A DNA stretch of 64,000 bases, taken from the NCBI GenBank assembly GCA_016464795.1, contig JAEKNN010000012.1, forward strand, positions 1 to 64,000. The letters run 5' to 3'. The notes beneath the pieces were generated by a model. The model had not been told where the DNA came from. It searched no databases and was given only the letters and a program-made list of their open reading frames with translations. The position numbers and the translations under genes are program-made. Shown piece after piece: positions 34,855 to 45,247 of the stretch. Numbering within the stretch: position 1 is the first letter of the stretch; every line of letters begins with the position of its first letter. Source of the stretch: Candidatus Amunia macphersoniae (GTDB lineage Bacteria; Chloroflexota; Dormibacteria; Aeolococcales; Aeolococcaceae).

Positions 34855-35460
34855 ATGGCAGAGCTCGTGCAGCTGCTGCGCCGCGCCATGGACGGCCTGG
34901 ATGCCGAGCACGAGGCCGCACCCCCGCGCAGCCGTCGCGCCGCCGGGGTGCTGCTCCTGTTCGACAGCCGGGATGAGCGACTGCCACTGCTCTTCCTGGA
35001 ACGTACAGCCCACCTCCGCCACCACGCCGGACAGATCGGTTTCCCTGGTGGCGGCAGCGAGGCGAGCGACGTGGACATCGTCGACACCGCCCTGCGTGAG
35101 GCTGCCGAGGAGGCGGGGATCCCGCGCCAGCTCGTGGAGGTGATCGGCCTGTTACCGCCGTTCTTGACTGCAACCTCGGACAACTGGCTGACCCCGGTGA
35201 TTGGCGTGCACGACTGCGAGATCGACCTGCGCCGTGACCCTTTCGAGGTGGCGCGTCTCTTCCGTGTCGACCTGTGCACGCTCATGGATGCGCCTCACAC
35301 AGTGCGCACGATGAGCGATGAGGGACGGGCTCGCGACGTCCACTTCTACGAGGTCGCGGGCACTGTCATCTGGGGCGTGACCGCGGCCATCGTCGCCGAG
35401 CTCCTCACCCGCATACGCGCCCAGGCGAGTGGGGCGGACCAAGTGTCAGGTCAACGGTAG
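34855..35460 (+). CDS. Nudix hydrolase, CoA pyrophosphatase type (NudL-like)
   Basis: Probably cleaves coenzyme A or its oxidised forms to 3',5'-ADP and phosphopantetheine. 201 aa with the CoAse-type lead-in RTAHLRHHAGQIGFPGGG and the Nudix box REAAEEAGI following it. The 3' end overlaps the convergent MBL-fold gene by 10 nt. Confidence 0.87.
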   Translation: MAELVQLLRRAMDGLDAEHEAAPPRSRRAAGVLLLFDSRDERLPLLFLERTAHLRHHAGQIGFPGGGSEASDVDIVDTALREAAEEAGIPRQLVEVIGLLPPFLTATSDNWLTPVIGVHDCEIDLRRDPFEVARLFRVDLCTLMDAPHTVRTMSDEGRARDVHFYEVAGTVIWGVTAAIVAELLTRIRAQASGADQVSGQR

Positions 35461-36103
35461 CGAGGATGCACGATGAACGGGTTGTCCCGCATCTCATCGC
35501 CGATGCTGGTGCGGGCTCCGTGGCCGGGGTACACCACAGTCTCGGCCGGCAGGGTGTACAGCCTCTCCTCGACGCTGAACATCAGTTGCTGCCAGTCCCC
35601 GCCGGGAAGATCGGCACGGCCCACCCCCCGGTGGAACAGCGTGTCGCCGCTGAGCAGGTCGGTGCCGGCGACGAAGCAGACCGAGCCGCGGGTGTGGCCA
35701 GGGGTGTGGACGACGCCGATGCCGATCCCCTGCCATTCGAGGACCTGGCCGTCGACCAGGTCTTCGTCGACCACCACGTCGGGGATGTCCGCAGGGATTC
35801 CCGGGAGAAGGCGCATGGTGACCAGCTGCTCGCGATCATGAGGATGCAGCGCCACCGGACAGCGGTGGGCTGCCACCACCCTCGGCACCCCGTTGACGTG
35901 GTCGCCATGGCCGTGGGTCAGCAGCACTCGCTCGCAGCGCCACCCGTGGTCCTCCAGCAGCTCCAGGACGGCGGCGTTCTGCAGGCCAGGGTCGACGACC
36001 ACGGCGGCGTCGCTGTCGCGCCTGTGCAGCACATAGCAGTTCTGGTCGTAGGTCGGGTCGACCACGATGTGAAGGTCGACGAGATCGCCCAGCCCCTCCG
36101 GCA

Positions 36104-36104
<1 letters not shown>
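35451..36104 (-). CDS. MBL-fold metallo-hydrolase (glyoxalase II-like)
   Basis: 217-aa metallo-beta-lactamase fold protein: LTHGHGDHVNGV metal motif, HTPGHTRGSVCF, and LLSGDTLFHRGVG with the bridging Asp. Resembles small glyoxalase II/YcbL-type hydrolases acting on thioesters. ATG 36104 overlaps the lon stop (ATGA), so it is the downstream partner of lon. Confidence 0.87.
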
Positions 36105-38722
<2,618 letters not shown>

Positions 38723-38739
38723 ACCCCGCACCCCGCGCG

Positions 38740-39795
38740 TCAACCCGTCTCGGCGGTGGCCTGCTCAGCCACCGCCCAGTCGCGCTCGAACGCATCTGCG
38801 AAGTACGCGCTGGCGGCGGCGTTGTCGATGCGCAGACAGCTCTCGATCGAGGATCCGAGTCCCGCCGCGCTCCAGTTCGACGACATCACCAGCACTGTGG
38901 AGTCCGCAACCAGGCCCTTGACATGGCCGGTGGTGCAGCGTGCCGGGTCCATCACCCGGGCCGGGACGCCGCGGGTTCGGAGGGTGGCGGCATCGCCCCC
39001 GGCCGGCTCCATGCCGAGCAGAACACGGACGTCGAGCCCCTGGCTGCGCAGATCGGCCAGGCGGTCCAGGAGCGGGCGCACCTCGTGCGCCCAGGTGTGG
39101 ACGTACGGCACTGCCAGCAGGCATCGCCGCGCCGCCCTCTCCAGCGCGGCCTCGATGGTCATCCTCACCGCCCGGCCCTCGATGACCAACTGGAGGTGGC
39201 GAGCAGCCATCTCCAGCTCGAGCGGGGCGACGGCCGGCTGGGGGCACCCCACGGGCGGCACCTCGAGCGCGCGCTCCACCGCCCAGAGCGCCGGCGGGGG
39301 GCTCGACTCCCGCCAGACGGCCGTCAGCCGAGAGCGCGCCGCGGCGGCAAGGGTGGGCGCCCCGTCAACAAATGCCCACCACTCGCGCGTCCCAGCCATG
39401 GGAGGCGACTCCGGGGGCAGCCGTCCCTGCCTGTCAGCGGGGGCGTCACGTCCGATCAGGTTGCCTGTGCCCACCGCCAGCCTGTCCGCATCCGCGATGA
39501 GCAGCTTCCAATGTGCCTCCCGGTGGCCGTCGTGGCGGCGCACCCGGCAAGGCACCTCGACGCCGCGAGCGGCAGCAGCACGGAGCTCCTGGATGCAGCC
39601 CTGGTTGGCGCCTCCGTGCCCGTCCAGCAGCAGCCTGGTGCGCACTCCGCGCTCGACGGCGCGCGGGAAGGCCCACCCGTAGCTCGGCCCCACCTCATAC
39701 ACCCCCACGTCCAGACGGGTGGTCGCCGACGCCAGGAACCGGTGCAGCATCGTGCCCGCCGCATCGGGCCCGAGAGCGCAGGTGAGCCGGGTCAC
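38740..39795 (-). CDS. Phospholipase D-like protein with two HKD motifs
   Basis: 351 aa, cytoplasmic. Both halves carry a PLD catalytic motif: HWKLLIAD at about 124-131 with GTGN after it, and HVKGLVAD at about 298-305 with SSNWS. It could be a phospholipase, nuclease or cardiolipin synthase-like enzyme; no membrane helix favours a soluble role. GTG 39795 overlaps the end of an 11-codon frame (39792-39827). Directly upstream of lon. Confidence 0.85.
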   Translation of the reverse strand: MTRLTCALGPDAAGTMLHRFLASATTRLDVGVYEVGPSYGWAFPRAVERGVRTRLLLDGHGGANQGCIQELRAAAARGVEVPCRVRRHDGHREAHWKLLIADADRLAVGTGNLIGRDAPADRQGRLPPESPPMAGTREWWAFVDGAPTLAAAARSRLTAVWRESSPPPALWAVERALEVPPVGCPQPAVAPLELEMAARHLQLVIEGRAVRMTIEAALERAARRCLLAVPYVHTWAHEVRPLLDRLADLRSQGLDVRVLLGMEPAGGDAATLRTRGVPARVMDPARCTTGHVKGLVADSTVLVMSSNWSAAGLGSSIESCLRIDNAAASAYFADAFERDWAVAEQATAETG

Positions 39796-39827
39796 CGGTG
39801 CCGGTCAGGGAGGACGCTGGCGAGCAT
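39792..39827 (-). CDS. Possible leaderless 11-codon upstream frame (MLASVLPDRHR)
   Basis: ATG 39827 lies 9 nt after TATTGT (39837-39842 on the minus strand), the same spacing as other leaderless genes here. Its TGA overlaps the GTG of the PLD gene as GTGA. It may exist only to bring ribosomes to the PLD start. Too short for coding statistics. Confidence 0.35.
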   Translation of the reverse strand: MLASVLPDRHR

Positions 39828-39866
39828 GCGCAGGCCACAATAGGTGGCATCGAGAAGATTGAGGGC

Positions 39867-41033
39867 ATGTCCGAGCCCGCTCACGCTCCCATGGGCACCG
39901 GCTGGCCTGTCCGTGAGCCAGGCGCCGGCGCGAACCACGAGCCTCCACCCCCTCCCGACCTGCCCTCCACCGCCCGGCGCAGAGGCTGGCGCGGCGCTCT
40001 GGCGATGCTCCTCCTGGGGCTGGCCGCGGGTGGGCTGATCAGCTTCGGGCTGACCCGCTACGCCGGCTCCGGCGTCACCGAGATCCGGGTCAACGACACC
40101 CCTGTGAAGGCGGGCGCTGCCGTCGCGGTGGATGTCGCCAAGCGGCTGGCACCTGCCGTTGCCACCATCGTCGCCACCCAGGCCAGCTCGACCGGCCTGG
40201 GCAGCGGGTTCGTCATCGCTCACGATTCGTCGGCCAGCTACCTGGTCACCAACAATCATGTGGTGCAGGGCGCCACCAACCTCCACGTGGTCATGCCGGA
40301 TGGCCAGCAGTTCACCGCCCACCTGGTGGGGACCGATGCCCTCGACGACATCGCCGTGGTCAGCGTTCCCAGCACCAGCCTGCCCCAGGCCACGTTCGGC
40401 ACCTCCGCGCGTCTGTCGGCGGGCCAATCAGTGATCGCCATCGGCTCGCCGCTAGGCAATCAGGGCTCGGTCACAGTCGGCGTCATCAGCGCCCTTCACC
40501 GCACCATCCAGGCTGGCGGCGAGGCCGGGTCGTCTGCAGAGACCCTCGAGGACGTGCTCCAGACGGATGCTTCCATCAACCCGGGCAACAGCGGGGGTCC
40601 GCTCGCCGACACCGCCGGCAACGTGGTGGGAGTCAATGTCGCCACCGCCGGCAATGCCAACAGCATCGGCTACAGCATCCCCGCGGACCTGGCCCGATAT
40701 GTCGCCGGGACCCTGATCAAGCACCAGAAGGTTCAGCACCCCTTCCTGGGCATCAAGTATCTCAGCAGCATCGACGCCATCGAGGCCGGGTCCGGGTTCT
40801 CCGGTCCCGGCGTCTTTGTCAAGAGCGTCAACGCAGGGACCCCGGCAGCGACGGGCGGCTTTCACGCCGGCGACATCCTGGTGGCCATCAACAGCGTCGA
40901 GATCGACAACGGTCAGACCCTTGGCGGGCTGATCCAGGAGCACAAGGTGGGCGACGTGGTCGTCTGCACGGTTCGCCGCGGCGGCCAGACGATCACCTTG
41001 AACGCCACCCTGGCGGAGCGCCCCGGGGCCTGA
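39867..41033 (+). CDS. HtrA/DegP-type serine protease with PDZ domain
   Basis: Envelope quality-control protease. 388 aa: Pro-rich cytoplasmic N-terminus, one membrane helix (about 40-62, ALAMLLLGLAAGGLISFGL), trypsin-like domain with the triad in VTNNHVV (His), DALDDIAVV (Asp) and NPGNSGGPL (Ser), and one C-terminal PDZ (about 285-375, GFHAGDILVAINSVEI). ATG 39867 chosen because upstream codons look non-coding; it overlaps nothing. Membrane-tethered with the active site outside. Confidence 0.93.
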   Translation: MSEPAHAPMGTGWPVREPGAGANHEPPPPPDLPSTARRRGWRGALAMLLLGLAAGGLISFGLTRYAGSGVTEIRVNDTPVKAGAAVAVDVAKRLAPAVATIVATQASSTGLGSGFVIAHDSSASYLVTNNHVVQGATNLHVVMPDGQQFTAHLVGTDALDDIAVVSVPSTSLPQATFGTSARLSAGQSVIAIGSPLGNQGSVTVGVISALHRTIQAGGEAGSSAETLEDVLQTDASINPGNSGGPLADTAGNVVGVNVATAGNANSIGYSIPADLARYVAGTLIKHQKVQHPFLGIKYLSSIDAIEAGSGFSGPGVFVKSVNAGTPAATGGFHAGDILVAINSVEIDNGQTLGGLIQEHKVGDVVVCTVRRGGQTITLNATLAERPGA

Positions 41034-41043
41034 CCCGGCTCGG

Positions 41044-41763
41044 TCAGCGGGGCTGGCGAAGGCGGACGGTGGCCGGTACGCGCGAGCGCCGCGTGCTCCA
41101 GGCCGGTCGGCGATCGACGAACTCGTAGAGAGCTGCAGGCCGTCCTGGTCGGTTCTTGACAATGCTTCCCGTGTCGTGGACCAGGCCGGACTGCTCCATG
41201 CCTCGACGGAAGTTCGAGGGCTCGTACGCCACCCCGCTGATGGCCTCGAAGACCCGGCGCGCCTGCGGCATGGTGAACTTCTCGGGCAGCAGCCCGACAG
41301 CGATGTTGGACCACCACAGCTTGCCACGCAGGCGGTCGACGCCGTCGCTGATGACCGCGTCGTGGTCGAAGGCCAGTGGTGCCAGAGCGTCGACGGGAAA
41401 CCACCGGGCGGCCGACTCCTGCTCGCGCAGCACAGCGGCGTCGATCAGCCCCAGATAGGCAACCGAGGGAATCCAGCCGCGGGGATCGCGCTTTGGGTCT
41501 CCGTAGGTCTGCAGCTGCTCCATGTACACAGCCCCCACGCCTGTTTTCTCGGTCAGCTTGCGCTGGGCGGTCTCCTCGGGCCTCTCATCACCGCTCATGA
41601 AGCCCCCGGGAAGGGACCACATCCCCGCATGCGGCTCCTCCTCACGGCGCACCAGGAGCACATGCAACCGTCCTGCCACCGGGGCGAAGACAACGGGAAG
41701 CGCGGTGAGGCCTGCCGGGGCGGCGAAGCCGGCACCGTTGACGGCGCGCAGTGGTTCGTGCAT
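41044..41763 (-). CDS. Nudix domain protein with C-terminal winged helix (NrtR-like)
   Basis: 239 aa from ATG 41763. Nudix domain with SLPGGFMSGDERPEETAQRKLTEKTGV, which departs from the strict catalytic box (RKLTEKTG instead of REUxEExG), then a C-terminal winged-helix region (EKFTMPQARRVFEAISGVAYEPSNFRR). This is the NrtR/Nudix-regulator architecture, in which the Nudix domain senses an NAD-related metabolite. It could also be an enzyme. A 22-bp inverted repeat copy lies just upstream and may be its operator. Confidence 0.8.
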   Translation of the reverse strand: MHEPLRAVNGAGFAAPAGLTALPVVFAPVAGRLHVLLVRREEEPHAGMWSLPGGFMSGDERPEETAQRKLTEKTGVGAVYMEQLQTYGDPKRDPRGWIPSVAYLGLIDAAVLREQESAARWFPVDALAPLAFDHDAVISDGVDRLRGKLWWSNIAVGLLPEKFTMPQARRVFEAISGVAYEPSNFRRGMEQSGLVHDTGSIVKNRPGRPAALYEFVDRRPAWSTRRSRVPATVRLRQPR

Positions 41764-41773
41764 CGCGCGGCTC

Positions 41774-41779
41774 AACCTA
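41774..41779 (-). promoter_or_regulatory. Possible -10 box (TAGGTT) of the NrtR-like gene
   Basis: Minus strand, 10 nt before ATG 41763. The first 22-bp inverted repeat copy begins 5 nt upstream of it (41785), covering the spacer and -35 region. Confidence 0.4.
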
Positions 41780-41784
41780 GTGGC

Positions 41785-41806
41785 GTGCGGCGGAAGTTGG
41801 TGACCC
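41785..41806 (+). repeat. 22-bp inverted repeat, copy 1
   Basis: Starts GTGCGGCGGAAGTTGG. It is the exact reverse complement of 41928-41949. It overlaps the promoter region of the NrtR-like gene. Confidence 0.9.
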
Positions 41807-42000
41807 ATTCATCCACCTATCCTCGCCGATCTCGGCGTCGGCTTCTGCGCGCGCTCGGTCATGCATCGATCGATGCACTCCCTGGTGTGCTCGGCCCTCC
41901 TTGACCTCGGCGGTCTATGCGGCGCCTGGGTCACCAACTTCCGCCGCACTTCACTGGCAGTCGGCGTTGTGTCCGTACCGCATCCGCGCAGCCTGTGCGT
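41807..42000. other. Intergenic region between the repeat copies and the leader promoter
   Basis: No gene. It contains a perfect 16-bp palindrome, TGCATCGATCGATGCA (41862-41877), almost at the centre of the region bounded by the 22-bp repeats, and the second repeat copy. Frames crossing it are random. Confidence 0.7.
41928..41949 (-). repeat. 22-bp inverted repeat, copy 2
   Basis: Perfect inverted match to 41785-41806; 121 bp lie between the copies. It lies about 50 bp upstream of the TTGACT promoter at 42001. Confidence 0.9.
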
Positions 42001-42030
42001 TTGACTCACCCGCCGCCGCGCACGTACGAT
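42001..42030 (+). promoter_or_regulatory. Promoter of the ABC-transporter leader
   Basis: -35 TTGACT (42001-42006), 18-bp spacer, -10 TACGAT (42025-42030). One of the best sigma70-type promoters in the window; start expected near 42037. Confidence 0.75.
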
Positions 42031-42082
42031 CAGCGCCACGCGCAACGTCAGCCAGCGCGGAGTCACCCCAGAGGATGTCCCG

Positions 42083-42151
42083 ATGCTCAACCCCAGTCCC
42101 AAGGTGCGCGCATCGCGCGCAGCCCTGATGCCGTCGGGGGCCGCAGCCTAG
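42083..42151 (+). CDS. Possible 22-aa leader peptide
   Basis: ATG 42083 has AGAGG 8 nt upstream. The frame encodes MLNPSPKVRASRAAL and ends in a short Gly/Ala-rich tail before TAG 42151. It lies between the leader promoter and the terminator, so it could be a ribosome-sensing leader peptide for the exporter operon. A second overlapping frame starts at 42075. Confidence 0.4.
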   Translation: MLNPSPKVRASRAALMPSGAAA

Positions 42152-42183
42152 GTAGCACCGCTCGCCAACGCGACGCTCACCCG

Positions 42184-42215
42184 GACCGTGCGGCACCGGC
42201 AGGCACGGTCTTTTT
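42184..42215 (+). terminator. Intrinsic terminator upstream of the ABC transporter genes
   Basis: Perfect 8-bp stem GACCGTGC / GCACGGTC with an 11-nt loop, followed by TTTTTCTT. It is the clearest rho-independent terminator in the window and lies 44 nt before the ATPase start, so it would stop leader transcripts before the operon. Confidence 0.85.
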
Positions 42216-42258
42216 CTTGTCCCCGGCGGGACCTTGATTCGGTGAGTTGGAGCACGAG

Positions 42259-43173
42259 ATGGAAACCCTGGCAGTCCTGGGACCGGCGATCGATGTCGTC
42301 GGTGTGAGCAAGTCATTCCGCAAGCGGCGGGGCAGTGCGTGGCGAGGGCGCGCCGAGGTGCGCAAGCTCGCCCTGGACCGCGTCTGGATGTGCGTGGAGC
42401 GCGGGGAGATCGTCGGCATCGTCGGCCTCAACGGCAGCGGCAAGTCCACTCTGATCCGAGTGCTGGCCACGCTCACAACTCCCGACTCGGGGACTGTGCG
42501 GATCTTCGACCGCGACATCATCGATGACGCAGCCTGGGTGCGCCGCCACATCAACCGGGTGTCGGTCGACGCGGCATTCGCCAAGGAGATGAGCCCGTGG
42601 GAGAACCTCAGCTTCGCCTCACGGCTGTACGGCGACCACGCGCCCGACCGTCGCCGGCGCGCCCTCGCCGCGCTGGCACGACTGGGCCTGCCACGGGACA
42701 CCGTCGACCAACCGATGAAGCAACTCTCGCGCGGCCAGCAGCAGAAGGTGGCGATCGCGCGCAGCCTCCTGACCGCTCCGTCGCTGCTGCTGATGGATGA
42801 GCCCACCACCGGCCTGGACCCGCGCAGCAAGCGCGAGGTGCAGTCGTTCGTTCGTTCACTCCACGCCGACACGGGCGCCACGGTGCTGGTCTGCACCCAC
42901 GACCTCGACGAGGCGGAGGCGCTGTGCGGCCGGGTGCTGATGCTCGACCGCGGGCGGATCGTGGCTGACGGCAGCCCAGCCGAGCTCCGGGTTCGCCATG
43001 GGCAGACCCCCGGCGCCACCCTCGAGGACGTCTTCCTTCACCTCACCGGGCGCAGCTTCGGCGACGACCGCGAGGACGGGGACGGGGACGGCGACCGCGA
43101 GGGCGACGGCGACAGCGAGAGCGACGGCAACGGCGACGCTGTTGAGAGCCGGGAGACCGAGGTGGCGCGATGA
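42259..43173 (+). CDS. ABC transporter ATP-binding protein (exporter type)
   Basis: 304-aa ATPase of an ABC-2 type exporter. Walker A GLNGSGKST, signature LSRGQQQKVAIARSLL, Walker B LLLMDEPTTGLDP and the switch His in VCTHDLDEAEAL. ATG 42259 has GGAG 6 nt upstream. The C-terminal 35 residues are an odd Asp/Gly/Glu low-complexity tail encoded by a GACGGC-like repeat. ATGA overlap with the permease gene. Drug or lipid export is likely by family; substrate unknown. Confidence 0.92.
   Translation: METLAVLGPAIDVVGVSKSFRKRRGSAWRGRAEVRKLALDRVWMCVERGEIVGIVGLNGSGKSTLIRVLATLTTPDSGTVRIFDRDIIDDAAWVRRHINRVSVDAAFAKEMSPWENLSFASRLYGDHAPDRRRRALAALARLGLPRDTVDQPMKQLSRGQQQKVAIARSLLTAPSLLLMDEPTTGLDPRSKREVQSFVRSLHADTGATVLVCTHDLDEAEALCGRVLMLDRGRIVADGSPAELRVRHGQTPGATLEDVFLHLTGRSFGDDREDGDGDGDREGDGDSESDGNGDAVESRETEVAR
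43060..43140 (+). repeat. Degenerate GACGGC/GAGGGC hexamer tract in a coding region
   Basis: About 80 bp of imperfect 6-bp repeats within the 3' end of the ATPase gene, encoding the alternating Asp-Gly/Glu tail. Such tracts change length by slippage without breaking the frame. Confidence 0.75.
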
Positions 43174-44006
43174 GCACGAGGGCCCTGCGCTGGGAGACAA
43201 CCGCCTTCCGAGGCTTCTTCGAACGCCAGCTCCATCTCTACTCGCGCTACTGGGTGTGGGAGGTGGTCTGGTTCGTGTACAGCGTGGCCACCGTTCTCAG
43301 CGTCGGCTACCTGGCGACCGGACTGGGGGTGATCGGCGCCGGTGAGAGCGCGGCAGGGGTGCACAGGGCACAGCTGTACCTGCTGGTGGGGGCGCTCCTG
43401 TGGACCTTCATGTCGCTGGTGTTCCACGAGACCTCCTTCGCGATCGCGTGGGAGCGCTGGGAGGGAACCATCGAGTACACCTTCATGGCCCCGGTGCGAC
43501 GCGTCACCCACCTCGCCGGGATCAGTTGCTTCTCGCTGGTGTACGGGCTGCTGCGCAGCGCGCTGCTGGTGGCGGTGGTGGTTCTCGCCATCCACGTCGA
43601 CCTCTCCAACGCCAACCTCGGCGCGGCAACGCTCGTCCTGGCGGCGTCGACGGTCCCACTGACAGGCCTCGGCATCTTCATCGCCATCCTGCCGCTGCTC
43701 TCGCCCGAGAAAGGCGAGCAGATGACCTTCGCTGTCCAGGGCATCCTCCTCCTGGTCTCCGGCGTGTACTACCCGCTCAGTGTCCTCCCCGGGCCCTTCC
43801 AGGTGGTGGGGCGCGCCTCTCCCCTCACCTACACCCTGCAGGGGACTCGCGATGCGCTGATCAGCAACCGCGGCATCATCGACCTCCTGCCGACCATCTG
43901 TCTGTTGCTGGCGATGGGGGTGGTGTTGGTGGCCGGCGGCCTGATCGCGTTCGGTTCCGCGGAACGGCGAGCCAAGCGGCTCGGGCTGCTGAAGCGCAAT
44001 GGCTAG
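43170..44006 (+). CDS. ABC-2 type permease
   Basis: 278-aa membrane partner of the ATPase gene it overlaps. Six hydrophobic segments after a cytoplasmic N-terminus with an amphipathic helix; the late GVYYPLSVLPGPFQVVGRASPLTY is the ABC2_membrane signature. With the ATPase it should form a homodimeric exporter. Confidence 0.9.
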   Translation: MSTRALRWETTAFRGFFERQLHLYSRYWVWEVVWFVYSVATVLSVGYLATGLGVIGAGESAAGVHRAQLYLLVGALLWTFMSLVFHETSFAIAWERWEGTIEYTFMAPVRRVTHLAGISCFSLVYGLLRSALLVAVVVLAIHVDLSNANLGAATLVLAASTVPLTGLGIFIAILPLLSPEKGEQMTFAVQGILLLVSGVYYPLSVLPGPFQVVGRASPLTYTLQGTRDALISNRGIIDLLPTICLLLAMGVVLVAGGLIAFGSAERRAKRLGLLKRNG

Positions 44007-44129
44007 CGGAGTGCGAGCCGCCGCCCCGGGTCGGGCATACGATCACGGCCAGGTCACGCCGGCGTCGAGGGCCGGCGTACCGTGAATCGGTCGTGACGCC
44101 AACGCCACGGATGGCCGAGGCGGCCCCTC

Positions 44130-44135
44130 TACGCT
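44130..44135 (+). promoter_or_regulatory. -10 box (TACGCT), leaderless-type
   Basis: Lies 6 nt before GTG 44142 of the next gene, and directly adjoins the alternative GTG 44136. The spacing decides for GTG 44142. Confidence 0.5.
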
Positions 44136-44141
44136 GTGACG

Positions 44142-44768
44142 GTGACTCGCCCGGTCCCCACTGCCTTCCGTCCCCTCGGCGTGCAGCCTCCGCGACGCCG
44201 CTTCATCGCGCCGGCCGCGGTCCGGTTGGCCCAGGTCTGCCTGGTGACGCGGATCACCTCCTTCGCCGGGCTGGTGCTGACCGCCGGGATCAATGCGCCC
44301 TCGAGCTCGTTGACGTTGCCCGGATGGCACACGGTGACGCTTCCTGGGGGCGCACTGCTCAACACCCTCGCCGGTTGGGTGCTGGCGGGCTCGGTGTTCG
44401 AGGCCGCCATGGTGCTCCGGCTGGGAACACTGCGCAGCGGCAGTCGTCGGCTGGTGCTGCTCGTCGAGGCCGTGGTCATCGCCGCCACCGGGGTCTACGC
44501 TGCAGCCGGGTTCAAGGTGGCCCTGGTGCCGATGGTCGCCGCCATCGCTGCCATCGTGCTTCTCCGGCTGGACCACGTCCGCCACTCGTTCCAACGCGCG
44601 CATGCGGAACGCAGGCTGATCGGACGGCGTGACATCTCGTCAGTGGTCTTCGACGGCTACGCGTTCTCGGATCCCGGGGCCTCCAAGCCGGCCCAGGAGG
44701 TGGGCTACCGGCGCGGCATCGATTATCCCCGGCGCAACGACGGTGACCCGGAGATGTCCAGGGCGTAG
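44142..44768 (+). CDS. Uncharacterised membrane protein
   Basis: About 208 aa, no family recognised. Four hydrophobic segments: LAQVCLVTRITSFAGLVLTAG, LLNTLAGWVLAGSVFEAAMVL, LVLLVEAVVIAATGVYAAAGF and LVPMVAAIAAIVLL, then a soluble tail of about 60 residues. The 3' end overlaps the convergent GNAT gene by 46 nt. Confidence 0.6.
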   Translation: MTRPVPTAFRPLGVQPPRRRFIAPAAVRLAQVCLVTRITSFAGLVLTAGINAPSSSLTLPGWHTVTLPGGALLNTLAGWVLAGSVFEAAMVLRLGTLRSGSRRLVLLVEAVVIAATGVYAAAGFKVALVPMVAAIAAIVLLRLDHVRHSFQRAHAERRLIGRRDISSVVFDGYAFSDPGASKPAQEVGYRRGIDYPRRNDGDPEMSRA

Positions 44769-45247
44769 CCGACGGCGGGCTCCTGGTGGCGGCCGATGCT
44801 GAAGCTGCCGGTGCCGAAGGCCACGCAGCCGCGAGACTCATAGAACCGGCAGGCGTCGGCCCGACCGAGGGCCCAGACCTCCATGCGGATGCAGCCGCGC
44901 TCTCGCAACTCCTCGATCGACCGCGACCACAGGCTGATGCCGACCCCGCGGCCCTGGCTCTCCGGGCGCACATAGAGGGCAGCGAGCTCGGCGTCGCCAC
45001 TGCGCAACAGGCCGAGCGAGGCGAGGCCGATCAATCGCCCGTTGTGGCGCGCCCCGAGCGTCCCCGCCGGGGCCAGGCGCTCGGGCACCCAGCTGCCCTG
45101 GCCTTCCACCTCCCCATCGAAGATTCCGTCGATCTCTGACCGGCTGAAGATGTGGGCGTACGCCGCCCGCCACGCGGAACGGATGACGTCGACGCGCGCC
45201 TCACGTTCGTCGACGCCCTCGCTCCACCCGATGGCGACCTCGCTCAA
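44723..45247 (-). CDS. GNAT-family N-acetyltransferase
   Basis: 174 aa with the acetyl-CoA loop RPESQGRGVGISLW and the late ACRFYESRGC motif of GNAT enzymes. Acceptor unknown. Start TTG 45247 overlaps the stop of the upstream Cys-rich gene (TTGA), so the two are coupled. Confidence 0.85.
   Translation of the reverse strand: MSEVAIGWSEGVDEREARVDVIRSAWRAAYAHIFSRSEIDGIFDGEVEGQGSWVPERLAPAGTLGARHNGRLIGLASLGLLRSGDAELAALYVRPESQGRGVGISLWSRSIEELRERGCIRMEVWALGRADACRFYESRGCVAFGTGSFSIGRHQEPAVGYALDISGSPSLRRG

Noticed and set aside
41785-41949. Insertion sequence suggested by the inverted repeats
   Set aside because: Only 165 bp, no transposase and no visible target duplication, so called a repeat of unknown nature instead.
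43060-43140. CRISPR-like repeat tract
   Set aside because: Imperfect 6-bp units inside a coding frame with no spacers; it is a protein-coding microsatellite.
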